DNA of 64,000 nt from Maratus speciosus (GCA_963932465.1 OZ010794.1:443859502-443923501), one strand, 5' to 3'. Counted from the first letter of the stretch, positions 21,282 through 33,380 are shown. Translations and numbers: made by a program. Notes: a model not told the origin generated them from the letters alone.

Positions 21282-24200
21282 TATACCAATAAAAGAAAGT
21301 TTCGCTCTGTCTGTGTGTATGTGAGTGTTTGAGTGTCTGTGTGTCTGCGTTTGATGACTAGCAAAATCTACCGCACGTAGAAGTCTGAACATTTAGGTGA
21401 GAACAGTCCAAGACATGTCCTGATGCACCTGACAATCAGATTTTTCTTTTTTAGGGTTCCGTACTTAAAAAGTAAAAACGGAAACCATTATAAGATCACT
21501 CTTGTGTCTGTCTGTCTGTCACAGCCATTTTACTCGTAAACTATGGAACGTGGAAAGTTCAAATTCGGGGAAATAATAAAGACAATTGACCCACATATTT
21601 TCATATTAATAAACATTCATAAATATATTTAGTAAAAAAGTAGAGGGGCTAATTATGCTACTTGAAAAAAAAATCTTTTCATTGTATATCATGTGGGGTA
21701 TCCTGTGAAAGCTTTTGTAACGCTGAACTCAAAAATACATTTCTTTTAATTTTAGGTATTATATTTTCAAAGATATTGTTAAAAATGTAGCGCAAAAATA
21801 TGTCCCCCCCCCCCATCTAATTCCGAATCTACTGAAACTAAAATTATGAAAAAATTAGAGGTAGTAGGCATTAATATAAACCTTGCCGAAAAATTATAGC
21901 GATTACCCTAGGTCACATAGTTTTTGAGTAATTAGCGTTTTTCTGTTATACACAAATTTCGATTTACGGGCATTCAGAAAAATTGTTGAGCATCGCTGAA
22001 TATACCCATCGTTGCAGAAGAATAAAAGCATTGTTTATAATGATTTTCGAAAAAAATCATCAGTAATTAGCCGAGATATTAACCCTTAAAGGTACGGTCA
22101 GTTTAGACATACACAAAACACAAGGACAGGGGCGGCGTACTCTATGCCTAGTTAACAACTTTTAATGATATATATGTGTAATGTAATGTCCAGTAACAGT
22201 ATAAAAGCAATAAACGTCAAATTGTTAAAACATACTAATTTAAGGGGTCTCGGGACTCTAAAAAGTGGAAAAAAAAGACCATTTTCAACATTTAATGTCG
22301 TAAAATGTATATGATTTTAAAACACAATTTTAATTGGAATGAAAGATATAAGTATGTTCTTTCGTTTCATGTATTTAAAAAATTGCAAGATACAGAATTA
22401 GTATTTATAGGGGGCTCGAAACTGTTAGACATTTGCCGAACAAAAAATTGGCATAACAGTTTACGCGCAGGATTACAAAATAAATATTGCAACTAGAATG
22501 AAAATTTTGGTGCTTACTTATACTTCAGATTGCTACACTTATACTTCAGATTGTAATAGCCTCTTTCAGTTTTTATGCTCTAAATTGTTAATAACTTACC
22601 CCCTTTATATCCGATCTTCTTTGTTCTTGGGGCCAATTCTCCATTTAGTTATTCCCTCATTTCTACATTCCAGTTAAGACCCTGGCAGCCTGGGACCCGG
22701 TACAGCACCCCTTGAAGTTTTTGCGCCCTAAATTGTTAATAAATTGCTTCCTTTTAATCCGATCTTTATTTAGGTATCCTTTTTTCATTTAGTTATTCTC
22801 CCATTTCTACATCCCAGTTAAGACCCTTGCTCCATTCTCCTCCCTAGGGTTCCGTAGTTCCCTTGAATTTTTTGTGCGCCATGCATTTTTCACCCTCTAA
22901 TTTTCTCACCTTCTCAGTGCATAATTTTAAAACTGAGTATTGGACTCTTTTCCCAGGACCAACACCCTCATATTTTATTTGGGCCCTAGGACAATCAGCT
23001 ATCCAGTCCTAGGACAGCATTTGCCCAATTTTTGGCGCATTTCTTGAAATTATTATTCTAAGAAATACTAATTCACAACTCTATGGTTAATTTTGAATAA
23101 TTGAAGATCTAAGACCTTTTAACATATTTTCATGTTAGGGCCCTGCTCTTAACTATCAGTTGGCCTTTTTTGGGCCCTTTATTGTAGCTCCCTTAAAAAT
23201 GACCCGATTCATTAGCTTTTTTTTTCTAACAACTTCTTAAGTCTTCTACCAACTCCATGAACGACAAAAAAATTTCTCACTTCAGCTACCACCAATTTTT
23301 AATATTAATCTCCTTCTTGGGGCCTTTGTTGCAGCTTCTTTAAAAACGATCTTACTCTATTACAATTTTCTACTTCATAGTTCTTGCGTCCTACAGCTAC
23401 TTTGAAACTATTAAAATTTTTTCCTTTGCCCAACTACATTCCAGTTAATATCCTGCCACCTGGGCCCGGTCCTTCTTTATACCCAAGCTACCACCTTTTT
23501 TGAATATTAATCTCCTTTTTCGGCAACAACTTACGTTTACTCACTACATCCGTAAATTAAAAATAAAAATCGCGTTACGTTAACCCTTAAATGCGCGATT
23601 TTTTATTTTGCTTCGAAAAAATTATATATGATTCACTGAAAAGTTTATTACACAGGAAAAATAATGAAAAAAAAAAATCAGAGATACATTTTTCATATAA
23701 TATGGCAATCTTTTCTTCTGTTGCGCATCTGCAATACAAATAATAACTACTGTTGTGTGGCTGTTTTACGCTAAAATTTTGCAAATCAGTAAATATCCGT
23801 TTATTAAATAATATCGTGTTAATTTTAAAAGTAGACAGTGAAATTTATAGAGGAGGAGGGAGGCAACTTCCACCTCGTAAGGATAAATTGTTTCGTCGGG
23901 TTATAAGGGCCCAATTTCAACGGGAATTGGTTTATTTAACTTAGATTACAATTCAGTTACTTTCTGTGAAAATACTACTTTCTGTGATTATGAAAGTTTA
24001 TCTTAGACTTCAGTTAACGACATTTTCGAACATTAATGATGCATTCGTTTTTCCGGTTCCATGGGCTTGATTACTACGAAGTTTGGCTCACTAGGCTTGG
24101 TTTTCGATTGTCTACGATACGTGCGGAGCACTTGCTTCACACGCTGCGTTAGGTAGCGGGGACCCAGATTACAGGTTCGTTCGGAAAGACGTTTGTTGGA

Positions 24201-24344
24201 AACACACGAGACGCTGTGGAATGCAATGGAACAACCGAAACTAGGTTCATTTAAAAGATTTTCAAAGAATATAAAATCATACAAACTTGAGTTTTATTTA
24301 AGGTTATTATGATGGGCCAGAGCAACGCCAGGTGGGTCAGCTAG
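21282..24344 (+). mobile_element. Helitron C-family element, about 3.1 kb
   Basis: The 5' start TATACCAATAAAAGAAAG then TTCGCTCTGTCTGTGTG matches Helitron C at 11755. The 3' end GGTGGGTCAGCTAG at 24331-24344 is followed by T. In between are a TTTTAGGGTTCCGTAC-type repeat with CTGTCTGTCTGTC (about 21450-21540) and a tandem array (22500-23545). No Rep/helicase ORF, so non-autonomous. It is much longer than Helitron C (764 bp), so it has acquired inserts or the two ends belong to different copies. Confidence 0.5.
22500..23545 (+). repeat. degenerate tandem array, about 145-bp period
   Basis: Repeating blocks contain CCTAAATTGTTAATAA, TTTATATCCGATCTTC-like, CTTGGGGCC, CATTTAGTTATTC, CATTTCTACAT and CCAGTTAAGACCC. 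Clear starts near 22573, 22717 and 22868 give spacings of 144-151 bp; later units (to about 23545) are more decayed and pyrimidine-rich. Confidence 0.6.
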
Positions 24345-24372
24345 TGTGATATAAAATTGCATTGTATAAAAT
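23797..24372 (+). repeat. Helitron 3' region, partner of 19714-20268
   Basis: Matches the inverted copy from CCGTTTATTAAATAAT to TGTGATATAAAATTGCA. Contains the terminal 550 bp of the Helitron at 21282-24344 and about 25 bp of host. An 83-codon minus ORF at 24284-24033 is part of the repeat and has no known domain. Confidence 0.7.
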
Positions 24373-25534
24373 TTGGTTGTATCGTAGGGAACTAGAAAAA
24401 GCAAGCAAAAAATTCATACCGCACAGTTTGTTTTTTATTTTTAATTCGATATAGATTTCGTTATTCATATGCCTAACTGTTTTATACGTTTAATATAATA
24501 TGTTGAAACATCACAAAGAGATTATTATTTGTTAAAAAACCTTGTTTACGTGACTTACATTTTTCTACACAAACAAATTGCAGTAGTAATCCTTATCTCA
24601 GTTCATAAAATATTTTTTTTTTAATGGCAATTGCCCATATCCGTTTATTTTTCAAAAAAAATCACGAAAATTCAACAAACTGTCGTATCGGAACATTATT
24701 TGTACTATAAAATTTATCAAATAATGATAGTTTTGTGCAAAATGAAAAAAAAATAGTTAAAATTCTCACCGATAAGCGAAGTTTTAGGAGCCTCATTATA
24801 AAACTGTATGACAAACAGGCAGATTATGGATTCTTAAAATAGTCTGACACTAAAAAATTGAATTTGATTGTTTAGTATCTGAATGAAAATAGCTGTACAT
24901 TTTATGTTTGTAAGAAATAAAAATGGTTCTATATGAATGCGTTAGAAAATAGCCAATTTGGATTTGAGAAAATCATTTCAAAAAAAAAAAAAAAAAAAAA
25001 AAGAAAAGAAAGAGAAAAAAATCACTCCCGGCTCGGCCTGCAGGCACAGGTAGATTTCGAAGTTAAGTACTAATTTCACCAAAAAGGCTAAATCAGGATT
25101 AGAGATAAACACAGTTTGACAATTTTTTCTGGTCGCTTTTGACGAGTTTTTAATTTTATTTTTCTGAACTGGTTTTATCAGAATCAGAATCATGTTAAGG
25201 CTGTGTTCTCAACTATACTGTTCAACAAGGTTGATATTTTCTGACACAATGACGTACAGATTTTTTAACGTAATTGTATAAAATTGGCAGACCTACTACA
25301 AGGGATTTTTCTCCCTTCGTTCAGTGTTTTTTCCCTTTTGTTGGGAAATTTGGTTCAAACTGTGACAATATTTTCTGAAACAACTATTGTGTTTACAAAA
25401 AAAAAAAAACGGAAAACGTCTTTCAATTACATAGTTTCCGTATAACAACACTTTCCAATTTCATGCGTTTCCGAACAAAAAGGAATTCAAACTTATGTCA
25501 TAAAGTTGCCCCTATGGATTTGAGAACAGCCTTA
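24373..25534. other. AT-rich DNA, no gene seen
   Basis: No coding potential. A-runs at about 24979-25001 and 25398-25409. Short ORFs here include poly-F artefacts of those runs. Confidence 0.5.
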
Positions 25535-26020
25535 ATACGATATTTTTTTCTTGAACCCCTTTTTTGTGTAAGAGTTGGTTTTATCAAAATCTTGCCAATA
25601 TAAAAGTTGTAGATAATATCAAGAAGATTTATAATAAATTTAAACGGATTTGATATCTTGTGAATTGACGAAGTTATGATTTTTTTCTTTTTAACCCTCT
25701 CCCTTTTTTCTGTAAGAGTTGGTACTATCAAAAACTTGTCAATATAAAAGTTGTAGGTAAGATTAAGAAGATTTATAATAAATTTAAGTGGATTTTACAT
25801 CTTGTGAATTGACGAAGTTATGAATTTTTTTCTTCTTAAAACTCTATTTTTATTGCCCCTTGAGCTCATTTTTAATGATATCAAAAACCTGTTATACATA
25901 TTTTTTTTTTACCTTTTCCTAGAAGTAATAATAACTTTAAACTGATTTGATATGCATTATAATTAAGAAGTTTTTTTTCTGTTTTCACAAAATCCTTCCC
26001 TATTTCCATTTCCTTGGGTC
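25535..26020 (+). repeat. tandem repeat, 144-bp unit
   Basis: Two clear units (GTAAGAGTTGGT at 25568 and 25712; TTGTGAATTGACGAAGTTAT at 144-bp spacing) and a decayed third to about 26020. Between units there is a polypyrimidine segment of variable length. Confidence 0.75.
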
Positions 26021-26751
26021 GATTTTGCCCATTAACGAACTTTACCGAGATTTTCTGCCCCTTGATTGTATGGTATGGCCTTGATCAGTTTGGAAGAGGT
26101 TTGTGCAGAATTATGGAAGTTATCGTGTCCATAAAAAAGTGATATATATGGATAGATAGTTAGATAAAGTTTTGAACTGGGGTGGTTTGGTGTTCTATGG
26201 TTTCATGATCGGCGTAGATCTGCAAAAATGTTGGAAAAATGTAATATGTAGTATTTCTTATTACGAAATCTACCTAAAAATGTATTACCCTGATTTTATT
26301 CCTCTAAATATCTACAATATTCTGCTTAATACTGAAAATCGTCCGAAATTCGTTAGATCCCTAGCTGAGGCTGGATACATTCTACGACTACAAATGCAAA
26401 CTTTATTAACAAGAATGAAAAAAATAATATTAAATAAGAACCAATTTTATTAATATAAAGGAGGACCTAGCTTCAAATTTAAAGAAAAATTCTATATGCT
26501 TACCATATATATCTAATTCGATAAATGCTTTTCTTAAATTTTGAATATCAAATTAAATTAGAATTATTTGAAAAAAATATTTTTAATTTTCTCAACATAT
26601 ATTTTTTAACTTTAGAGTATTATTGATTACAAAGAAACCGTTATTGAAAAATTAAGTTAATACAAACAGAGGAATGAGGATGAAACGTAAAAAGTTCTCA
26701 ATAAACTTGAAAATTGGTGCAACAATTAAAATTATATATCACGTTTAAAAC
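26021..26751. other. no gene with support; one 93-codon ORF
   Basis: The ORF 26172-26453 (+) begins after GGATAGATAGTTAGATAAAG. It has WGGLVFYGF near the start, faintly like the DDE segment of Tc1 transposases (VWGG-F-G), but I see no following QDNAPCH-like or PDLNPIE-like block, so I do not call a transposase. Confidence 0.3.
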
Positions 26752-27455
26752 AAAATGTTATTAGCCTCCGGTACGGTATGCTATTTCTTTCTCCCAGCTT
26801 ATTTTGCGTCCAAAAAATAACGTTACCTTACAGAGGCTAGCCGTAAAACAAAGCATTACGATTAAATACTGTTTAAAAATTTTTTAAACTTCTAAGCATC
26901 GCACATTTTCAATTTTTATACCGTCGTATTGGAGAAAAAAAGTTCTTTTAAATGCATTTTGTTTGAAAACTGTATCTCCATTTATTTTTGGAATATTAAT
27001 TTTTTTGTAGTTTTTAGAGCCATTTGCTTAATATTGGCAACGGAAGAACTCGATTTCTGTAGAAAGTAAAGGAAGAATAGTTTTAAAATTGCAATTATAT
27101 ATTTTGTTGCCATTTTCTCGCAACAACCGAAAGAAAATGTAATTAAAATACGTGCTATTTTGAAAAAAAAATATATAAACGAATGATTTCTGTTAAAACA
27201 ATGGAGCCATTATATACTATATTTAATTGTAAGTATCTATGAATCATTAGATCGCCTTTTTTTTTTCCTTGAAAGACGGAATATTTTTTTGCATTTGTGC
27301 ATTATTTCGCGATAGTGATGTGCTATGCATGCTTTACTGCAGATGTTTAAGAGTAGATCGTAAATGTGGAATTCTTAAGCGGATGCGAATGACGTCATTT
27401 TACATAAAATAAAACGTGTGCTTTAAGTCTTAAAATTGAAATATGTTTTGTACTG
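26752..27455 (+). mobile_element. Helitron A-family fragment
   Basis: Matches 8480-8950 of Helitron A in the same orientation (AGCATCGCACATTTTC, ATACCGTCGTATTGG, TTTGAAAACTGTATCTCC, GACGTCATTTTA) and 33380-32816 in inverted orientation. It ends at the Tigger-like MITE start, an arrangement shared with the 32.8-33.4-kb copy. Confidence 0.65.
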
Positions 27456-27566
27456 CAGTAGAGTCCCGCTTAACCGAGTTATTTTCTTCTGATGGACTGG
27501 TGGCTTCTATTATTATGAAACAGCCATTATAAATGAAGTGTTAGGGGAAGATAAAAAAGCAGTCGT

Positions 27567-27603
<37 letters not shown>

Positions 27604-27804
27604 TATATAGCCATTTTCCCCCCCATTCCGACCAGAAAATCAGAGTTCAAACTTTTACGGCTGCTCTTTCATCTTCACCTAACACTTCATTTATAATGGC
27701 TGTTTCATAATAATAGAAGCCATCAGTCCATCAGAAGAAAATGAAGTAATGGAAATGCCGGGGGCGACACTAAATTCTGAAAAAATAGAATTCCTGTTCT
27801 CTAG
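27456..27804 (+). mobile_element. Tigger-like foldback MITE, fullest copy
   Basis: Begins CAGTAGAGTCCCGCTTAACC and ends with GGGGGCGACACTAAATTCTG and TTCCTGTTCTCTAG. The palindromic core is replaced by an A-run of about 30 and (AT)n. It shows the uninterrupted order TTTCATAATAATAG then AAGCCATCAG that is split at 16412/32741. Confidence 0.7.
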
Positions 27805-29423
27805 TTTAATATTATTGTATTAAATTTTCAGTTCATTTGTAAACGTAGGTGTATATGATCCAACAATGGCATTCATTATACAAATAATAGTTTCTCCAAA
27901 ATAATTTTTTACATTACGTGTTTAAATGTTTAAATTTCTTAATTAAATCAGAAAGAGAAACAGTCCTAATATTTTTTTAAAATCATTAACAGTGTTGAAT
28001 TCATGGGGTGACCCGGGGGAGACATTCTCCCCAGAGAATAAATGTCCCCATGGAAGATTTGAGATTTTGTGTTTTCAATGGTCAAAAAGTGCAAATTCCA
28101 ACCCCACCCCCATCCCGGAGATCACAGAAATCCCGCACGAAAAAAATGTGTCTAAATTCAACTTGATCAATAAGAGAAAATTAGGAATAATCCAGTTTAA
28201 TGCCATAATATGCTTTATTTGTATAAAATAGATTCATTAGCACGGCTAAATTGGTATCAAATAATAGCTCTTTTTCGTTAATAACCGAAGAAAATGAAAT
28301 GAATAAAGAAATGTCCAAACATGATGATTGATTTCTCCTTTCAACTGTTGCATCATGCTTCCGCCATATACGCATATGTTGGCGCAACACTGTCTAAAAT
28401 AAATAATGTTAGGGTGGAATAAAAATAAACAGCTCTTAAATTTACGATTATCTAGTCAAAAATAAATAAAAAAATAAATAAATTACTGATAAAAGGAAGT
28501 TAGATATAAAAGATTTTATTTTAATGTTTTTATGCATAAAAATGTCTCCATGAATATTTTTGAAAGTTTTTGAAACAGGGCCGCCATTTGAGGGGGGCTG
28601 AGGGGGGCAATACCCCCCCCCCCCCCCAAGGAATTTGATTTTTCGGTAAATTTTCATCAATTGTCAGACTCAAACAAAAATTAAAAGATTGCTCAAACGC
28701 TATGATAATTTATCAGATTTGATTACAATAAAAACATATGCATTAAATAAATGATTTATGCATAGAAATTAATAATTATCCAAAACATTTCCTATTCGAA
28801 CTTTCTTAAGGTGAGATATATATCGTACTTTGCCTAATTTTAAAAATACATGAGAGAAATTTTCTTTTATCAATTGCTTCTCAGCTGTGTACAACTTGCC
28901 CCTGATGGCTAGAAATTCAGGTGTAGAGTTTTTTAAGATAGTTTTTTTTAGGGGTGGAGGAGGGGCGAGTATAATTCAAGTTCTTAATTATCCGACTTTT
29001 TTACTTTTTTGGATTATTAGTGTCACATTATATTTACTGCAATCATTGCAATGTTATCAAATTATTTAATTATTTGCTTTATTAAACTATATTATATATG
29101 GTACACTCTAAATAAATTTCAACGCCTAGGAATAGAGTCTGCGAGCACCCAACGAAACAATTTCTTCAACAAAAAACCGACAGACTTCCACCAAACCGCA
29201 AAGTAAAAGAAATTGCTCCATATTTTAACATGTTTATAATAAAGTGTTGTATAATTTTATCCCTTAAGTACAGAAATGAACACATGGGTATTACTATGAG
29301 CCACCATTAATAGTCAAATCTATAGTTTTTCATTTCAAAAATATTCAGGACTTCCTTGTTAAAAACCAGATCACACCGACTCCACCGAAAGATATAAAGC
29401 ACAATCCGAAAAACCTAAAGTGT
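27805..29423. other. no gene seen; homopolymer C/G runs
   Basis: A C-run of 14 at 28614-28627 beside G-rich GAGGGGGGCTGAGGGGGG. Short ORFs have no family. Otherwise AT-rich. Confidence 0.45.
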
Positions 29424-29460
29424 ACAGTCGTGGGAAAAAAAATTAAACACCCCTACTAAC
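29424..29460 (+). mobile_element. possible Tc1/mariner-type terminus
   Basis: TACAGTCGTGGGAAAAA followed by ATTAAACAC has the pattern of Tc1-like termini (TA then CAGT). Only one end was recognised. Confidence 0.3.
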
Positions 29461-29689
29461 TCTGAAAAAATTATCGTAGAGGAAAGTTACTGGCACCAAA
29501 CGATTGGTAATAAAGTCTACTTTTAAATGATGTATATAAAATTTGCTTAGGGGGCCATCTAAATCTTAAAACGAACCATAACTTTGTTTTTTTCAGTAGC
29601 AGTACACAATTCTGACAGCATAAATGAACTCTACACCCTTCAATTAGCCTAAAAACAAACTTCTATGATATTCGTACCACAAGTGTCCG

Positions 29690-30560
29690 ATAAATTAAGG
29701 AGTGGGGTTGCCCCCTTTTCCCCCTTTATTCTTAACTAATGAACCTCTAAATCTAATCAAGGCTGCTCCTTAACATGATAAACCGGTATAGCAAATTTGG
29801 AGCAAATCGAATAACTCTACATGAAAAACCCATTTATCTAAATTAAGGGGTGGGGGGACTAGCTCCCCTATCCCCCTTTATTCTTAACTAATGAACCTCC
29901 AAATCTAATCAAGGCAGTTCCTTAACATAGTAAACCGGTATACCAAATTTGGAGCAAATCGAATAATTCTGCATGAAAAACCCATTTATCTAAATTAATA
30001 GGGGTTAGCCCCCTTTCCCCTTTATTCTTAACTAATGAACCTCCAAATTTAATCAAGGCAGCTCCTTAACATGATAAACCGGTATAGCAAATTTGGAGCA
30101 AATCGAATAAGTCTGCATGAAAACCCATTTATATAAATTAAGGGGGGGGGGGTAGCTCCCCTATCCCCCCTTTATTCTTAACTAATGAACCTCCAAATCT
30201 AATCAGGGAAGCTCCTTAACATAATAAACCGGTATACCGAATTTAGAGCAAATCGAATAATTTTGAATGAAAAAACATTTATCTAAATTAAGGGGGGGTA
30301 GCCCTCTTTCCCCCTTTATACTTAACTAATGAACTTCCAAATCTAATCAGGGAAGCTCCTTAACATAATAAACCGGTATATCAGATTTAGAGCAAATCGA
30401 ATAATTCTGCATGAAAAACCCATTTATCTAAATTAAGGGGAGGGACTAGCCCCCTTTTCCCCCTTTATCTTTAACCAATGAACCCCCAAAACTAATCAGG
30501 AAAGCACCTTTCCAGAATGAACCTAGAAAAAAAAAATTGAAGCAAATCGGATGTGTCTAT
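29690..30560 (+). repeat. tandem array, 144-152-bp unit, six copies
   Basis: CTTAACTAATGAAC occurs at 29731, 29883, 30027, 30177 and 30321, with a sixth variant near 30469. Each unit carries a C/T- and G-rich block (TTAAGGGG.., CCCCCTTTAT), TAAACCGGTATA, GGAGCAAATCGAATAA and TGCATGAAAAACCCATTTAT. The array ends in TATGTACGTACATACTTACA-type microsatellite. Confidence 0.85.
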
Positions 30561-30773
30561 CAAGAGTTACCTCGTTACGTGAATATGTACGTACATACTT
30601 ACATACATACAGAACGGCGGGCACATCAGCTCTCTGACTTTGATAGCCTGTGAGCTAAAAAGTTGAATTATGAGGCTGACGAGTTATTGAGGTTGACATT
30701 GTTGGTATATCACCGACCCATATCAATGAGTCTTCTAAATTCTTTCGGCAAAATGTATGTTTTGGATTAATAT

Positions 30774-31176
30774 CATGTCGGCTATTTGACCTGTCGGCTA
30801 ATTTTCATGTCTCCTAATTGTCCTGTCGGCTATTTGTCCTGTCGGGTAATTGTCAGGTCGGCTATTTGACCTGTCGTCTAAATGTCCTGTCGGTTATTTG
30901 ACCTGTCGGTTAATTGTCCTGTCGGCTAATTGTCATGTCGGCTATTTGACCTGTCGGCTAATTGTAATGTCGACTAAATGTCGGCTAAATATCATGTCAG
31001 CTAATTGTCCTGTCGGCTAAATGTCTTGTCGGCTATTTGACCTGTCGGCTAAATGTCCTGTCGGGTAAATGTACGTTTCGGCTAAATATACTTGTCGGCT
31101 AAACGTCCTGTCGGCTAATTGGTGTCTGCTAAATGTCTTGTCGGCTATTTGGTTTTCGGCTAAATGACATAGACCC
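30774..31176 (-). repeat. right TIR, inner minisatellite A' block with a terminus-like end
   Basis: Units of TCGGCTAATTGTCCTG type, the complement of minisatellite A. Its outer edge, reverse-complemented, reads GGGTCTATGTCATTTAGC, identical to the left end of the whole element, but it sits inside the arm next to minisatellite B. This implies a second element end or a head-to-tail duplication inside the right arm. Confidence 0.8.
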
Positions 31177-32190
31177 CCGTAACCTAACTGTAACTTATCC
31201 ATAATCTAACCGTAACCTATCTGTAACGGAAATGGAACATAACCGTAACCTAACCGTAACCTAAATGTAACCTACTTATAACCTAACTGTAACCTAACAG
31301 TAATCTATCTGTAAAATAAACGTAACATGACGGTGCGCTAACCGTAACCTAATTATCAACTAACCGTATCCTAACTGTGATATAACTATAACCTAACTGT
31401 AGCCTGGCGGTAACCTAACCGTAACCTAATTGTAATCTATCCGTAACCTACTGTAACCTATCCGGAACCTAACCGTAATCTAACTGTAACCTATCCGTAA
31501 TCCTATTTGTAACCAAACTGTAACGTAACTGTATCCTATCGGTAACCTAATCGTAGCAGAAACGTAATCAAACTGTAACCTATTCGTAACTTAACCGTAA
31601 TCTAACTTCATCCTAACCGTAACGTAACCGTAACCTACTTATAACCTAACCATAACCTAACTGTAACATAACTGTAACCTAACAGTAATCTATCTGTAAA
31701 ATAAACGTAACATGACGGTACGCTAACCGTAACCTAATTATAACCTAACCGTATCCTAACTGTGATGTAACTATAACCTAACTGTAACCTAAATGTAACC
31801 TAACCGTAACCTAACTGTAGCTTGGCGGTAACCTAACCGTAACCTATTTGTAACCTATCCGTAACCTACTGTAACCTATCCGTAATCCTATTTGTAACCA
31901 AACTGTAACGTAACTATATCCTATCCGTAACCTAATCGTAGCAGAAACGTAATCTAACTGTAACCTATCCGTAACTTAACCGTAATCTAACTGTAACCTA
32001 TCCGTAACATAACCTTAACCTATCTGTAACTTAAACATAACCTAATTGTTACCTGAAAGTAACATAACTGTGACGTAACCGTAATCTAACTGTAACCTAA
32101 CCGTAACGTAACTGTAACCTAAGTTTAACGTAACCGTAAACTAATTATAATCTATCCGTAACTTAAAAGTATCCTAACCATAACCTAACT
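31177..32190 (-). repeat. right TIR, minisatellite B
   Basis: About 1 kb of CCGTAACCTAACTGTAACCTA-like units, the inverse of minisatellite B in the left arm. Variant segments such as GTAACATGACGGT and GTAGCAGAAACGTAAT are shared with the left arm in inverse order, so the arms share descent and not just unit type. Confidence 0.88.
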
Positions 32191-32740
32191 AGGCTAATCG
32201 TCCTCTCAGCTAAATATCCTGTCGTTTAATTTTTCTTGTCGGCTAATCGTCCTGTCGGCTAAATGTCCTGTCGACCAATCGTCCTGTCGGCTAAATGTCC
32301 TGTCGGCCAATCGTCCTGTCGGCTAATTGTCTTGTCGGCTAATTGTCCTGTCGGCTAATTGTCTCGTCGGCTAATTGTTTTGTCGGCTATATGTCTTGTC
32401 GGCTAATTGTCATGTCGGCTAATTGTCGTGTCGGCTAATTGTCTTGTCGGCTAATTGTCTTGTCGACTTATTGTCCTGTCGGCTAATTGTCACGTTCGGC
32501 CAATTGCCTGTCGTCCAATTGTCTGTCTGCTAAATGTCCGTTTCGGCAAATTGTCCTGTATGCTATACGTACGTTTCGGCTACTTGTCCTGTCGGCTAAA
32601 TGTACTTGTCGGCTACATGTCCTGTCTGCTAAATGTACGTGTCGACTAAATGTACTTGTCGGCTAAACGTCCTGTCGTCTAAGTGCTGTCTGCTAAATGT
32701 CTTGTCGGCTATTTGGTTTTCGGCTAATCGTCTGCGACCG
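32191..32740 (-). repeat. right TIR, outer minisatellite A
   Basis: About 30 TCGGCTAATTGTCTTG-type units ending TTTCGGCTAATCGTCTGCGACCG. The terminal about 70 bp pair with the left terminus, including the non-repetitive order AAATAGCCGACAAGACA, TTAGCAGACAGCA, TAGACGACAGGAC. Confidence 0.88.
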
Positions 32741-32815
32741 TAATAATAGAAGCCACCAGTTTATCAGAAGAAAATAACTCGGTTAAGCGGGACTCGGATA
32801 ATCGGGACTCTACTG
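32741..32815 (-). mobile_element. Tigger-like MITE, right fragment (split)
   Basis: Starts with the second TAATAATAG and continues AAGCCACCAG, TTATCAGAAGAAAATAAC, CGGATAATCGGGACTCTACTG minus its last bases here. Joined to 16152-16412 it restores one MITE. Confidence 0.72.
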
Positions 32816-33380
32816 CAAAACATATTTCAATTTTAAGACTTAAAGCACACTCTTTTATTTTATGTAAAATGACGTCATTTGCATTAATATAGATATTAAA
32901 AATTAAATATAGTTTATAATAGTTCCATGTTTTATCATAAATCTTTCATTTATCTTTTTCTCAAAATAGCACGTATTTAAATTAATTTTTTTTCAATTTT
33001 TATGAGAAAATGGCAACAAAAAGATATAATTGCTATTTTTCAACAATTTTTCTTTACTTTCTACAGAAATGGAGAACTTGAGTTACCAAAATGAAACAAA
33101 TGTTGCTAAAAACTACAAAAAAATTAATATTTCAAAAACAAATGAAGATGCAGTTTTCAAACAAATTGCATTTAAAAGTACTTTTTTTCCCCAATACGAC
33201 GGCATAAACATTGAAAATGTGCAATGCTTAGAAGTTTTAAAAAATGCTGTAGAGTAATGAATCGCACAATGAAACACCGGCTTTTGTTTTACGGCTAGCG
33301 TACACAAGGTAAAGTTATTTATTGGAGACAAAATAAGCTGGGAGAAAGAAATAGCATTCCGGGGGCTAATAACACTTCTG
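32816..33380 (-). mobile_element. Helitron A-family fragment (inverted)
   Basis: Inverse of 26752-27455, ending in CCGGGGGCTAATAACA. It lies beside the MITE fragment in the same relative arrangement as at 27.4 kb. ORFs over it on both strands (33030-33257, 33385-33113) follow the repeat and have no known domain. Confidence 0.6.

Larger units (their letters stand above)
16413..32740. mobile_element. giant Foldback-like element with minisatellite TIRs
   Basis: A 16,328-bp segment splits one Tigger-like MITE and is flanked by the 9-bp direct repeat TAATAATAG (16404-16412 and 32741-32749). Its ends are inverted: left GGGTCTATGTCATTTAGC, right reverse-complemented CGGTCGCAGACGATTAGC; both continue into ACCAAATAGCCGACAAGACA and then about 2 kb of inverted minisatellite. 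Long TIRs made of short tandem repeats plus a 9-bp TSD are the hallmarks of Drosophila Foldback elements, which are linked to the Mutator-like group. The 12.4-kb interior contains nested Helitrons, MITEs and tandem arrays but no recognisable transposase. Alternatives: a chance pairing of two minisatellite-bearing repeats after recombination between palindromic MITE arms. Confidence 0.62.

Noticed and set aside
21450..21540. Independent transposon at the TTTTAGGGTTCCGTAC segment
   Set aside because: It resembles a widespread arthropod repeat, but only one end is visible, so boundaries cannot be set.
26172..26453. Tc1-like transposase fragment
   Set aside because: Only a weak WGG-like match; no second catalytic block or terminal repeats were found nearby.
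16413..31176. Alternative Foldback boundary at 31176 because its end best matches the left terminus
   Set aside because: No direct repeat of the left flank is found there, whereas 32741 restores both the 9-bp repeat and the split MITE.
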